Shown: piece by piece, positions 31,613 to 40,145 of the stretch
How positions within the stretch are numbered: position 1 is the stretch's first letter
How the letters are laid out: the number at the start of each line of letters is the position of its first letter
From: Mycolicibacterium peregrinum
Lineage (GTDB): Bacteria; Actinomycetota; Actinomycetes; Mycobacteriales; Mycobacteriaceae
Reading direction: 5' to 3'
DNA length: 64,000 nt
NCBI RefSeq assembly: GCF_002102345.1
Contig: NZ_LQPP01000042.1
Coordinates: 248,001-312,000 of the forward strand
Position numbers and translations under genes: made by a program
Notes under the pieces: generated by a model
What the model saw: the letters and a program-made list of their open reading frames with translations, nothing else
The model's database searches: none
What the model was told of the DNA's origin: nothing

Positions 31613-32742
31613 GATGCAGCGCTTTGAAGTTCGAAGGTGAACTCGCGGCCGCCGATGCGGATGGGGTCGCCATCGCCGACGGTGGCGCTGGGGTGGATGC
31701 GTTCCTGCCGCACCTGCACACCATTGGCCGACTGCAGGTCGGTGATGACGAAACTGCTTCCGGTGTCGATGATCACGGCATGGTGGCGGCTGATCTCGGC
31801 ACCGTCGAGCACGATGTCGTTGTCGGGCAACCGGCCGATCCGGGTGACGTTCGGCTTCAACGGGTATCGGTGTCCGGCGGCATCACGCAGCGCCGCGGCC
31901 GTCGAGCCTCGGCTGGCGGCGGCGCGTCCGGCGCTCACGGTACGTGCCGCGGTGGCCATGGCGACCTGCCGGATGTCGAGGCGCTCCTGACGCAGGATCC
32001 GCGCATGCAGAGCGCTGAGCGTGGGCCCTGGGTCGATGCCGAGTTCCTCGGCCAGTACTGATTTGACGCGCCGGTAGGCTTGCAGCGCATCGGACTGCCG
32101 CTCCGCTTGGTAATAGGCGGTGATCAGTTGAGCCCATAAGGGTTCGCGGTACGGGTGCTTGGCGACGAGGTGTTCGAGGTCGGCGATGACGGTTGTCGCT
32201 CGTCCGCAGGCGATCTCGGCCTCGGCGCGGCTGGTGTGTACCAACACGTGGTCCTCGGTCAGGGCGGCGGCGAAGGTGTCGGCGAATCGGAATCCGCGGA
32301 GATCCTCGAGGATGTCGCCGCGCCATTGCGCCAGAGCTGCGGCCAGGTGCGTGCCGGCCGACTCGAACCGTCCGGCCGCGGCGGCGTTGATCCCCGCGGA
32401 CTTCTCGGCGATGAACCGGTCCAGATCGCAACTGCCGGCAGCCACGTTGAGCCGATAACCGTGAGCCGCTTTGACGAGCGCGGCATGAGTGTCCCGGTCG
32501 GAGCCGCCGAGCAGCCGGCGCAAGTTGGAGACGTGCGTGTGGATGGTGGCGCGGGCAGCGGGTACCGGTTCGCCGTCCCAGACGGCGTCGATCAGCGATT
32601 CGGTGCTGACCGCCCGATTACGGTTGATGAGCAGGAATCCCAACACCGCACGCTGTTTGGGCGTACCCAGCGCCACCGGCATGTCGTCCACGGTGACCTG
32701 CAGCGGCCCCAGCAGGCCGAACCCGAGCACAGTGTCGCTCAT
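31609..32742 (-). CDS. SARP/BTAD transcription factor with a C-terminal FHA domain (EmbR-like)
   Basis: A 377-residue regulator. A winged-helix DNA-binding domain (about 8-95, LGTPKQRAVLGFLLINRNRAVS, TIHTHVSNLRRLLG) is followed by a bacterial transcriptional activator domain (about 100-245) and an FHA domain (about 290-375: IGRLPDNDIVLDGAEISRHH, then LQSANGV), with the Arg, Ser, His and Asn that bind phosphothreonine. This is the EmbR architecture, activated by Ser/Thr kinases. The ATG at 32742 is taken as start. It is divergent from the dioxygenase-methyltransferase fusion, separated by 110 bp, and is the likely activator of that gene. Confidence 0.9.
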   Translation of the reverse strand: MSDTVLGFGLLGPLQVTVDDMPVALGTPKQRAVLGFLLINRNRAVSTESLIDAVWDGEPVPAARATIHTHVSNLRRLLGGSDRDTHAALVKAAHGYRLNVAAGSCDLDRFIAEKSAGINAAAAGRFESAGTHLAAALAQWRGDILEDLRGFRFADTFAAALTEDHVLVHTSRAEAEIACGRATTVIADLEHLVAKHPYREPLWAQLITAYYQAERQSDALQAYRRVKSVLAEELGIDPGPTLSALHARILRQERLDIRQVAMATAARTVSAGRAAASRGSTAAALRDAAGHRYPLKPNVTRIGRLPDNDIVLDGAEISRHHAVIIDTGSSFVITDLQSANGVQVRQERIHPSATVGDGDPIRIGGREFTFELQSAAS

Positions 32743-32814
32743 CGCCTGCCTTCCCGGTGTTCGGCGCGGTCCGCATCCCATTGTGACGCCGGGCGGCGCT
32801 ACCGCAAGGATCCG

Positions 32815-32831
32815 TTGAGAATCCTGCAAGG
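32815..32831 (+). promoter_or_regulatory. 17-bp motif upstream of the fusion gene (copy 1)
   Basis: TTGAGAATCCTGCAAGG lies 21 bases before the ATG at 32853 in the divergent gap. A copy with one change is at 35563-35579, 22 bases before the ATG at 35602. An extra GCAAGG at 32804-32809 is 22 bp (two turns) upstream of the GCAAGG at the motif end. It could be the promoter -10 zone or an operator of the adjacent SARP regulator. Confidence 0.6.
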
Positions 32832-32852
32832 TGTCGGCGTCATCGTTCCGGC

Positions 32853-34781
32853 ATGAGAACGATTTCGCACCTCCCCGCCCGGTACGACGACGCTGCCGGA
32901 CTGGATTCGCTGCTCGACGACTTGGCCGGCGTCGCGGCCAGGGGCGAGGTCCCGGGTCTGGACCTGCTGACCAGGGTCGCCGATGTACGCACGGCACTGG
33001 CCGCAATGGCAGCCGTCCCGAACCACGGTGAGCCCTACTCCCGGACGATCCTGCGTGTCGACCACGAGGTCGAGATCATGCTGGCCCGGTGGCGACCCGG
33101 GCAACGCTGCGCACCCCACGACCATGGCGGGGCAGGCGGTTTCGTCATCGTCCTGCAGGGCCGGTTCGAGGAGCGGCGGTTCGACTGGGACGGTCCACGG
33201 CTGTCCGTCATCAGCAGCACCGAGCACCACACCGGCGCGGTCACGAGCATCACCAGCGACGTGATCCACGATATGGACGGCCTGGACGACGGATTGACCC
33301 TGCATTTCTACAGTCCACTCGCGGCCAGCATGCGGGTGTTCGATCTGGATCGCTCCGAGATGTTGAAGCTGGTCGGCAACTACGGTGCCTGGATCCCGGG
33401 AGAGCCGCACCCGCGTGTCCCGTTCGCTCAGGTATCCCCCGAAACGGTAGCCGCGCCGGTGATCTGGGTGGCCCACACCACGCACTACCGGGGCGGATCG
33501 GCAGAGTTCGCGGTGGCCGCGGCGACCATGGCGCGTGAGCTGGCCGCCACCCACCCGGACGCCGAGGTCATCGTGTCGGGTCTGCAGCGCAAGGCGGATT
33601 TCACCGCACAGCTCACCCGACTGTCCGAGGCCGGTCGCGTGATCGACGAATTGCACCTCATCAGTCATTCCGGAATGTACGGCCCGATGTTCGGATCGAC
33701 CGATTGGCCCGAGCAGTTCTCACCGTACGAATGGCGTTCGATGGCAATCCCTTTCACCGCCACGGGCCGCGCCTACTTTCATGCCTGCCGCACCGCACGC
33801 TGGTTCGCGCCGTTCTTCGCCAACGTGTTCGGGGTACCGGCATTCGGAAACCGCAACTACACCACGGTGTCGACGCGCAAGGACCGGTTCTCCTGGGCGG
33901 GACGCCGCCCCGTATCCCGACCCGACCTCTACCTGATCGACGCGCCGGGACGGAAGTCGCACGGACCGCTCGGTGCCGCCCGCAAGTACCTCGGAGCCGC
34001 AGCCCAGCCACCGGTGCTCAGCATGCCTGACCCCACCGGTGCTGTCGGCTCGTACGATCCGGTGGCCGAGCTCTATGACCGCGCCTACGCCGACATCAGG
34101 GTGCGCGGCACCGAGTGGCGGTGGGTATCCGAACGCGCCGCACATGCCCGGGCCGAACTCGGCCGGGGACTGCGGGTACTTGAAATCGGTTGCGGCACTG
34201 GTGCGTTGTTGCGCGCATTGGACGACGACGGCGTTCTCGACTTCGGCATCGGCGTGGACATCTCCTCGGGCATGCTCGCCCAGGCGCGCAACCGTGGCCG
34301 GCATCGCTCCCGGCTGCGCTTCACCGCTGTCAACGGTCCGCAGCTCGACCTCCCCGACGATCACGTCGACGTGGTGATCTGCTTTCTGTCATTCCGATAC
34401 CTGGATTGGGATCCGGTGATGGCCGAGATTCGCCGGGTACTGGCGCCCGGCGGACAGCTCTGGGTGGTCGACATGGTGGAGCACCCGATACGGGTTCGCG
34501 AACTGCCGGTGCTGGCCCGGTCGGCGCTCGAGCACATGCGCACCCGTCGGGCCCGACCGCAGTTCGCCGCCGATCTGACTGCCTTGACCGGCAGTCCGGC
34601 ATGGCGGGAGATGCTGCGGCACAATCCGATCCGCGCCGAACACGAGTACCGCTGGTACTTCGCCAGCCGGTTCCCCGGCACACAGTTGCGGCTGCTGACC
34701 GCGACGCCGTCACAACGGGTGATGGCCTTCGACTCCGGACCGCTCGACAAGGGGCTCACGGCCCCGCTGACCTACCCATGA
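32853..34781 (+). CDS. Cysteine dioxygenase - caspase-like - methyltransferase fusion protein
   Basis: A 642-residue three-part protein. Residues 1-190 read as a cysteine-dioxygenase cupin with iron ligands His89 and His91 in PHDHGGAGGFVIVLQGRFEE and His151 in LTLHFYSP. Residues about 200-385 hold an alternating strand/helix domain with LHLISHSGMYGPMFG (His272) and AYFHACRTARWF (Cys312), the spacing and context of a clan-CD (caspase/CHAT) dyad. Residues about 400-570 are a class I methyltransferase: RVLEIGCGTGALLRAL, LDLPDDHVDVVICFLSFRYL, RRVLAPGGQLWVVDM. It overlaps the racemase gene by 4 bp. The substrate is unknown; a cysteine-containing small molecule or peptide is a guess. Confidence 0.75.
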   Translation: MRTISHLPARYDDAAGLDSLLDDLAGVAARGEVPGLDLLTRVADVRTALAAMAAVPNHGEPYSRTILRVDHEVEIMLARWRPGQRCAPHDHGGAGGFVIVLQGRFEERRFDWDGPRLSVISSTEHHTGAVTSITSDVIHDMDGLDDGLTLHFYSPLAASMRVFDLDRSEMLKLVGNYGAWIPGEPHPRVPFAQVSPETVAAPVIWVAHTTHYRGGSAEFAVAAATMARELAATHPDAEVIVSGLQRKADFTAQLTRLSEAGRVIDELHLISHSGMYGPMFGSTDWPEQFSPYEWRSMAIPFTATGRAYFHACRTARWFAPFFANVFGVPAFGNRNYTTVSTRKDRFSWAGRRPVSRPDLYLIDAPGRKSHGPLGAARKYLGAAAQPPVLSMPDPTGAVGSYDPVAELYDRAYADIRVRGTEWRWVSERAAHARAELGRGLRVLEIGCGTGALLRALDDDGVLDFGIGVDISSGMLAQARNRGRHRSRLRFTAVNGPQLDLPDDHVDVVICFLSFRYLDWDPVMAEIRRVLAPGGQLWVVDMVEHPIRVRELPVLARSALEHMRTRRARPQFAADLTALTGSPAWREMLRHNPIRAEHEYRWYFASRFPGTQLRLLTATPSQRVMAFDSGPLDKGLTAPLTYP

Positions 34782-35566
34782 CGCCGCCGGCGTGCCTCGG
34801 CATCGTCGACTGGGGCATCGGAGGTATCGGGCTGGTGCGCGAACTGGACCGGCATGTGCCCGCATTACCGGTGTCGTACTGGTCGGACGCCGGTGCCACG
34901 CCCTACGGCCGGATGTGCAGCGCGGACCTGACGGCCCGGCTCCACGCCGTGGTCTCCGAGCTCGCCCGCCGCGGGGCCACCGAAGTGGTGCTGGCCTGCA
35001 ATGCGGCGAGCACGGTCGCCCCGCGCCTGAGTCGGGCGCCGGTTCCGGTGGAGGGCATCATCCGTCATGGCTTGGCGTCGGTGCCCGATGATGTCCGGGG
35101 ACCCGTCGGCGTCGTCGGCGGGCGACGCACCATCGCCAGCGGCTGCTATCGGCGCGGGCTCGCCCGGCCCGGCCGCGAAGTGCTGTCCCGGGTGGCGCAA
35201 CCGTTGTCGGCACACATCGAGGCAGGCGCCACCGGCTCACCGGGGTTCATCGCCGACCTGCGCCGGATCGTGGCCCCGCTGCAGCGGGCGCAAGCCGTGG
35301 TCTTGGCGTGCACCCACTATCCCGCCGTGAGCGACTGGTTCACCGACGCCTTGCCCGACGCCACACTGATCGACCCGGCCCAACGGCTGGCCGCCGCGAT
35401 CGCCGCGCGCCATCCGGCCGCGCAGGCCGGCGCAATAGCGCCGAGGACCTATCTGACCAGCGGCGATACCGAAGCCATGCGGCGAGGTGCGGCGCTCGCC
35501 TGGGGAGTGGAACTCGTCGCAAAACCGGCCGCCACCCTGGACGAACTCCACACAAGATTCCATTGA
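34778..35566 (+). CDS. Aspartate/glutamate racemase superfamily protein
   Basis: A 262-residue MurI-like protein. Both catalytic cysteines are present: VVLACNAAST near residue 75 and VVLACTHYPAV near 175. The N-terminal loop GIVDWGIGGIGLVREL keeps the Asp but has Trp where MurI has Ser, and ACNTAS is changed to ACNAAS. It is therefore related to glutamate racemase but probably not the housekeeping enzyme. The start (ATG 34778) overlaps the fusion gene by 4 bp, so they are co-translated. It may racemise or isomerise an amino-acid-derived product of the fusion protein. Confidence 0.85.
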   Translation: MTPPACLGIVDWGIGGIGLVRELDRHVPALPVSYWSDAGATPYGRMCSADLTARLHAVVSELARRGATEVVLACNAASTVAPRLSRAPVPVEGIIRHGLASVPDDVRGPVGVVGGRRTIASGCYRRGLARPGREVLSRVAQPLSAHIEAGATGSPGFIADLRRIVAPLQRAQAVVLACTHYPAVSDWFTDALPDATLIDPAQRLAAAIAARHPAAQAGAIAPRTYLTSGDTEAMRRGAALAWGVELVAKPAATLDELHTRFH

Positions 35567-35579
35567 GAATCCCGCAAGG
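35563..35579 (+). promoter_or_regulatory. 17-bp motif upstream of the DUF6636 gene (copy 2)
   Basis: TTGAGAATCCCGCAAGG, identical to the motif at 32815-32831 except for one base. It overlaps the racemase stop codon, and the following ATG at 35602 is almost the same distance away (22 bases versus 21). This suggests a separate start of transcription under the same regulator. Confidence 0.6.
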
Positions 35580-35601
35580 CAGCCCCCGCATGCTCGATGC
35601 C

Positions 35602-36045
35602 ATGAGCACACAACCGCGTCACCTCATCCCGTTCATCACCGCGGCGGCCGCCCTCATCGCCCTTCCCGCCACCGCGAACGCCTGCCCGGCACCGCCCAAG
35701 TTCGTCACCCCGTCGGGCAACATCTGGTGTCGGGTCCCGAACGGCTTCGATAGCAGCAACGGCGTCGTCTGCGAGATCCGGGACCACACCTACACCCCGC
35801 CGGCCAAGCCGGCGGACTGCCACCTGGACTGGGGCGACCGCGTCAGCCTGAAACCGGGCAGTGCGCCCGAGGTGCACTGCCACGGCGACACCATCTTCGA
35901 CAGCGGAATGCCCACCCTGGCGTACGGTCAGACGCGCTCGGCCGGACCGATGAAGTGCGAGTCGCAACCCGCGGGTGTCACCTGCACCGACACCGGCACC
36001 GGACACTTTTTCCGGATGTCGCGTGATTCGCTCGAGCTCGGCTAG
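35602..36045 (+). CDS. Small secreted protein (DUF6636 type)
   Basis: A 147-residue exported protein with signal peptide HLIPFITAAAALIALPATANA (cleaved about residue 28). The mature part reads KFVTPSGNIWCRV, VVCEIRDHTY, PEVHCHGDTI and MKCESQPAGVTCTDTGTGHF, with about six cysteines and the SGNIxC and GVTC..TGHFF segments of DUF6636-type actinobacterial secreted proteins. ATG 35602 is preferred over ATG 35590 because its distance to the shared 17-bp motif equals that in the fusion gene. Function unknown; possibly the secreted arm of the same regulon. Confidence 0.75.
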   Translation: MSTQPRHLIPFITAAAALIALPATANACPAPPKFVTPSGNIWCRVPNGFDSSNGVVCEIRDHTYTPPAKPADCHLDWGDRVSLKPGSAPEVHCHGDTIFDSGMPTLAYGQTRSAGPMKCESQPAGVTCTDTGTGHFFRMSRDSLELG

Positions 36046-36138
36046 GGCTCCCGAGGCCATCTCGCCGAATCCCGTCCGACGGAGCGCCGCCCCCCGCTAG
36101 CGTGACAAAGGTCGGGTTCGATGTAACGGGGGGCGAAT

Positions 36139-38040
36139 ATGACGCGCGTTGCGGCATGGGTGGGTGCTGGAGTTTTCACGGCCGGACTATCGGCCGCTGT
36201 ACTCGCCGGGGCGGGGACAGCACACGCTGACGAAGACGGCGGGTCGAAGCACGATGCGAAGCCGGCAGCCACGCACACCGACTCCACCCAGAAATCGCAG
36301 AAACCGAAACCACGCGCGGTGAAACCGCGGTCCACACCTGCAGTATCGAAGGCGGCCACAGACACCCAGCCCACGACCAAACAGCGCAGGGTGGAAACTC
36401 AACGCCCCGTCCGCCAGGTCGCCGATTCAGTCCAGGCCAAGGTACGCAACGAGATTCGGCAGGCCACCCGCGGCGAACGGAACCCGGTGAGCGTCGCAGG
36501 CGGCCCCGACACCGAAGCGCCTTCGAGCGACATCGAGGTGCGGGTTCGGCCGCCGATGAGCATCAGGTCCGCCATTGCCGCGCAACGTGAGCGCCTGCAT
36601 CCGCCGGTGGAGGGTGCGGCACCGGCAACCCAACAGCGCGATATCCAGGTCACGACGACGCTGCGCGACGTCCTGAAGTCGGCCATCCCGGAACCGTCCA
36701 AAACCGAAGGCGCAGCCGACCTCGCCGCAGCTGTCCCGGCCCACGACGATCCCATCGAGGCGATCCACGATGTGATCCGCAGTCTCGGCGCCCTTACGCT
36801 CAACCCCGAACCGCAGAACTATCCCAAGCCGCTGTCGGTGATCACCGGTGTCGTGTTCGATACCGTCGCCGCGTTGGAACGAATCGTCGGTGGCGACCCG
36901 GTGGTCCCGCCGGGCCTGCGTGACTCGGTCGAGGTCAGCACCTCCACCCTCGTCATCTCCGAAGGCCATGAAGTCGAATCCAACTGGTATTTCCCCACAT
37001 CCGCCAACGGTGAGCCACCGACCCGGTTGATCTACCTGCAGCACGGCTTCCTGGCCAATGGCCCGCTCTACAGCTACACGGCCTCCTATCTGGCTCAGTC
37101 GACCAACAGCATCGTCGTCACCACCACGTTCACCTCGAACCCGTTCGAGGCCGACGGCATGTGGCTCGGTGGCGACAACCTGCATGAGGCGGTCGCCCAG
37201 CTGTTCCTCGATCCGGACCGCACCGCCCTCAACGCCAGCATGGACACGGCCGAGCTGAAGGCCGGCCGGACCGAGAATCTCGATGTGCCGACGCAGTTCG
37301 TCCTCGTCGGCCACTCGCTGGGCGGCGGGTTCGCCCCTGGGGTCGCCGGGTACTACGCCGAGGGCTTGACCCGACGGCGCGATCAGGGGCTGGATGCGCC
37401 CAACGACCTTGCCGGCGTGGTGATCTACGACGCGGTGCCGATGGGCTCGATCATTCCCGACGCCATGGAGCGGCTCGACGAGCTGGAGACGAACGGGACC
37501 GCTGACCCCAGCGACGACGATCCCAACGACTACATCCCGATCTACGAGATCGGTGCGCCGCTGAACTTCCTGAACGTCTTCAGCGACGTCAACGACCAGC
37601 TCACGGAAGCCCGGCCTGGACAGTTCACCGGCGTGGTGCTCGAAGGCGGCGTGCACATGGACCCGATGCAGGGCGGCAACCCGTTGATCCAGGCCGCCGC
37701 CTACCTGATTGCCGGATTCCCGCAGCCGCAGAATCCTCTGGCTGTGCGTGATCTCTCCGCCGGGTGGATCAACGACATGTTCGACGAGAAGATCGATCCC
37801 ACGACCGGGACGTGCCACACCGACTGCGCCGGGCAGTACGGCGACGGTGACGACTCGTTCACCATCTCCACCGACAAGGGTGACGCCGTGGCGGTGCTGA
37901 TCGGCACGCAAAGGGCCACTGATCTCACGTCACTGCACGCCATCAGCGCCACCGACTTCATCTCCGCGATCCCGGCCGGGGTGCTGAACGGAGTCGTGAC
38001 CACCTGTGATCTGTTCACCGGGGGTAAATGCTCGGTCTAG
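36139..38040 (+). CDS. Secreted alpha/beta hydrolase with a long low-complexity N-terminal part
   Basis: A 633-residue exported protein. The signal peptide is about 1-31 (GAGTAHADEDG). A Lys/Thr/Pro-rich disordered region follows to about 230, then a hydrolase domain with LIYLQHGFLANGPLYSYTAS (oxyanion region) and LVGHSLGGGF (Ser near residue 393). Later, VVIYDAVPMGS and LEGGVHMDP supply candidate Asp and His. It is likely a cell-wall-associated lipase or esterase. It has its own start after a 93-bp gap. Confidence 0.85.
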   Translation: MTRVAAWVGAGVFTAGLSAAVLAGAGTAHADEDGGSKHDAKPAATHTDSTQKSQKPKPRAVKPRSTPAVSKAATDTQPTTKQRRVETQRPVRQVADSVQAKVRNEIRQATRGERNPVSVAGGPDTEAPSSDIEVRVRPPMSIRSAIAAQRERLHPPVEGAAPATQQRDIQVTTTLRDVLKSAIPEPSKTEGAADLAAAVPAHDDPIEAIHDVIRSLGALTLNPEPQNYPKPLSVITGVVFDTVAALERIVGGDPVVPPGLRDSVEVSTSTLVISEGHEVESNWYFPTSANGEPPTRLIYLQHGFLANGPLYSYTASYLAQSTNSIVVTTTFTSNPFEADGMWLGGDNLHEAVAQLFLDPDRTALNASMDTAELKAGRTENLDVPTQFVLVGHSLGGGFAPGVAGYYAEGLTRRRDQGLDAPNDLAGVVIYDAVPMGSIIPDAMERLDELETNGTADPSDDDPNDYIPIYEIGAPLNFLNVFSDVNDQLTEARPGQFTGVVLEGGVHMDPMQGGNPLIQAAAYLIAGFPQPQNPLAVRDLSAGWINDMFDEKIDPTTGTCHTDCAGQYGDGDDSFTISTDKGDAVAVLIGTQRATDLTSLHAISATDFISAIPAGVLNGVVTTCDLFTGGKCSV

Positions 38041-38092
38041 CTGACCATTGCGTGGACGTCGGTCACGTTCGCGGGGTGCAACCATAGGATTC

Positions 38093-38956
38093 GTGAGCAT
38101 CGTTGCGGCACACCGCCCTCTGCTGCGCCGTTTGTTGCCCGACGACCATCCCGACGACCTTTCAGTACGTCAAGGGCAATTCCATACCGTGGTCATCGGA
38201 TCAGATCGTGTCGTGTGTCTGCCTCGTACCAGCGCTGCAGCTGACCGGTTACCCGGGCGGGCGACCTCACTGCGCACACTCGCAGGCCTCGACCTCGGAT
38301 TCCGCATACCTGAGCCTCTCCTGCAGGGCGGTGCGGATGGCATTGACGCGACACCATTCCTGCTGCTGAGCAGGATTCCCGGGGAACCGCTTGAAAACGA
38401 CACACTCGACGATGACCGGGTGGCCGAAACGGTGGCGGGGCAGTACGCCACGTTGCTGTCTGCTCTGGCCCGCGCCGGCACCGACGAGACGGTACGAGCA
38501 GAGCTCCCTGAGGCCCCGGAGGGCCGGTGGGGCCAATTCGCCGAGGGCGTACGCGCGGAGCTGTTCCAGCTCATGTCCCACGACGGCCGCCTGCGGGCCG
38601 AGCGAGAACTCGCAGCTCTCGACACCCTTCCCCATCTCACCGAAGCAGTCGTGCACGGAGACCTCGGCGCTGAGAACGTGTTGTGGGAGTGGCGGGATGG
38701 CTTGCCACATCTTTCCGGAGTGCTCGATTGGGACGAGGTAACCCTCGGTGACCAAGCCGAGGACCTCGCGGCGATCAGCGCCGGCTACAGCCCCGGATTC
38801 CTGGAGCGAGTACTCGCCCAACGCAGTTGGTCAAACCACGCACTCCCTGACCGCATTGCCCCGATCCGCGGCACGTTCGCTCTGCAGCAAGCCCTCTACG
38901 CAATCCGTGACGGTGACGAGGAAGAGCTTGCCGACGGCCTGGCCGGCTACCGCTGA
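38093..38956 (+). CDS. Aminoglycoside-phosphotransferase-family kinase
   Basis: A 287-residue APH-fold protein starting with GTG 38093. The catalytic loop is AVVHGDLGAENVLW (HGDxxxxN) and the metal-binding Asp is in LSGVLDWDEVTLGD. The N-terminal lobe is weakly conserved. Family members phosphorylate small molecules (antibiotics, homoserine, choline, sugars); the substrate cannot be assigned. It stands between unrelated genes. Confidence 0.85.
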   Translation: MSIVAAHRPLLRRLLPDDHPDDLSVRQGQFHTVVIGSDRVVCLPRTSAAADRLPGRATSLRTLAGLDLGFRIPEPLLQGGADGIDATPFLLLSRIPGEPLENDTLDDDRVAETVAGQYATLLSALARAGTDETVRAELPEAPEGRWGQFAEGVRAELFQLMSHDGRLRAERELAALDTLPHLTEAVVHGDLGAENVLWEWRDGLPHLSGVLDWDEVTLGDQAEDLAAISAGYSPGFLERVLAQRSWSNHALPDRIAPIRGTFALQQALYAIRDGDEEELADGLAGYR

Positions 38957-39002
38957 GGTGAAGAACAGGTCTAGCTCAGCGCGATCGACGTAGTGTTCAA
39001 GC

Positions 39003-40145
39003 ATGACCGACTCCCTGCCCAAGACTGCTCTGGAACTCCGGTCGCTGGTGACCGATAACGGCACGCTCGAGTTGTCGCTGCACGAGGTTGCGGTGCCCAC
39101 TCCGGCGCAGGACGAAGTGGTGGTCCGGGTCGAAGCGTCGCCGATCAACCCGTCGGATCTGGGTCTGCTGATTCCCAGCGCCGCCGACATGTCGTCGGCC
39201 ACGGTCGCGGGCACTGCGGACCGGCCTGTCGTCACCGCGCCACTGCGCGACGGGGCACTGGCCGGGATGGCGGCACGCGTCGGCATCTCGCTTCCGGTGG
39301 GTAACGAAGGCGCGGGCACGGTGGTGGCGGCGGGGGAGTCGGCGCAGGCGCAAGCGCTACTCGGCAAGACAGTCGGCATCGCCGGTGGCGCCATGTACGC
39401 GCAGTACCGGGTGGTCAAGGCCGAGGCGTGCCTGGTGCTGCCCGAGGGCGCTAGCGCCAAAGAGGGCGCGTCGTCCTTCGTCAACCCGCTGACGGCGCTG
39501 GGCATGTTGGAAACCATGCGCCGCGAAGGACATTCGGCCCTGGTGCACACGGCCGCGGCGTCGAACCTCGGCCAGATGCTCGTCAAGGCGTGCCTGGCCG
39601 ACGGTGTGCCGCTGGTCAACATCGTCCGCAAGGCCGAGCAGGAAGAGATCCTGCGCGGCCTCGGCGCGGTCCATGTCTGCAATTCGTCGTCGCCGTCGTT
39701 CGAGACGGATCTCGTCGAGGCGCTCAAGGCGACGTCGGCGACGCTGGCGTTCGACGCCACCGGCGGTGGCACGTTGGCGAGCCAGATCCTCAACGGCATG
39801 GAGCGGGCCGCCAACGCGACTGCCGCGCAGTACTCCCGCTACGGGTCGAGCGTCCACAAGCAGGTGTACATCTACGGCAGCCTTGACACCGGCCCCACCG
39901 TACTGACCCGAAACTTCGGGATGGCTTGGGGCGTCGGGGGTTGGCTGCTCACTCCGTTCCTCGCCGGCGCCGGTCCGGAGACCATCGCCCGGCTGCGCGC
40001 CCGCGTCGCCGCGGAACTGACCACGACGTTCGCGAGCGCGTACACCCAAGAGGTCTCATTGGCCGGCATGCTCAAACCCGAGGCGTTCAACAGCTACCTG
40101 CAGAAGGCCACCGGCGAGAAATACTTGGTGACCCCTCAAGCCTGA
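39003..40145 (+). CDS. Zinc-binding/quinone oxidoreductase family dehydrogenase
   Basis: A 380-residue medium-chain reductase. The N-terminal GroES-like domain has VVVRVEASPINPSDLGLL and VGNEGAGTVVAAGE. The nucleotide fold has ALVHTAAASNLGQMLVKACL and a GLGAVHVCNS strand. The usual catalytic-zinc ligands are not evident, so it is more like the zeta-crystallin/enoyl reductase branch. It ends tail-to-tail with the alpha/beta hydrolase gene with a 10-bp overlap. The substrate is unknown. Confidence 0.87.
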   Translation: MTDSLPKTALELRSLVTDNGTLELSLHEVAVPTPAQDEVVVRVEASPINPSDLGLLIPSAADMSSATVAGTADRPVVTAPLRDGALAGMAARVGISLPVGNEGAGTVVAAGESAQAQALLGKTVGIAGGAMYAQYRVVKAEACLVLPEGASAKEGASSFVNPLTALGMLETMRREGHSALVHTAAASNLGQMLVKACLADGVPLVNIVRKAEQEEILRGLGAVHVCNSSSPSFETDLVEALKATSATLAFDATGGGTLASQILNGMERAANATAAQYSRYGSSVHKQVYIYGSLDTGPTVLTRNFGMAWGVGGWLLTPFLAGAGPETIARLRARVAAELTTTFASAYTQEVSLAGMLKPEAFNSYLQKATGEKYLVTPQA

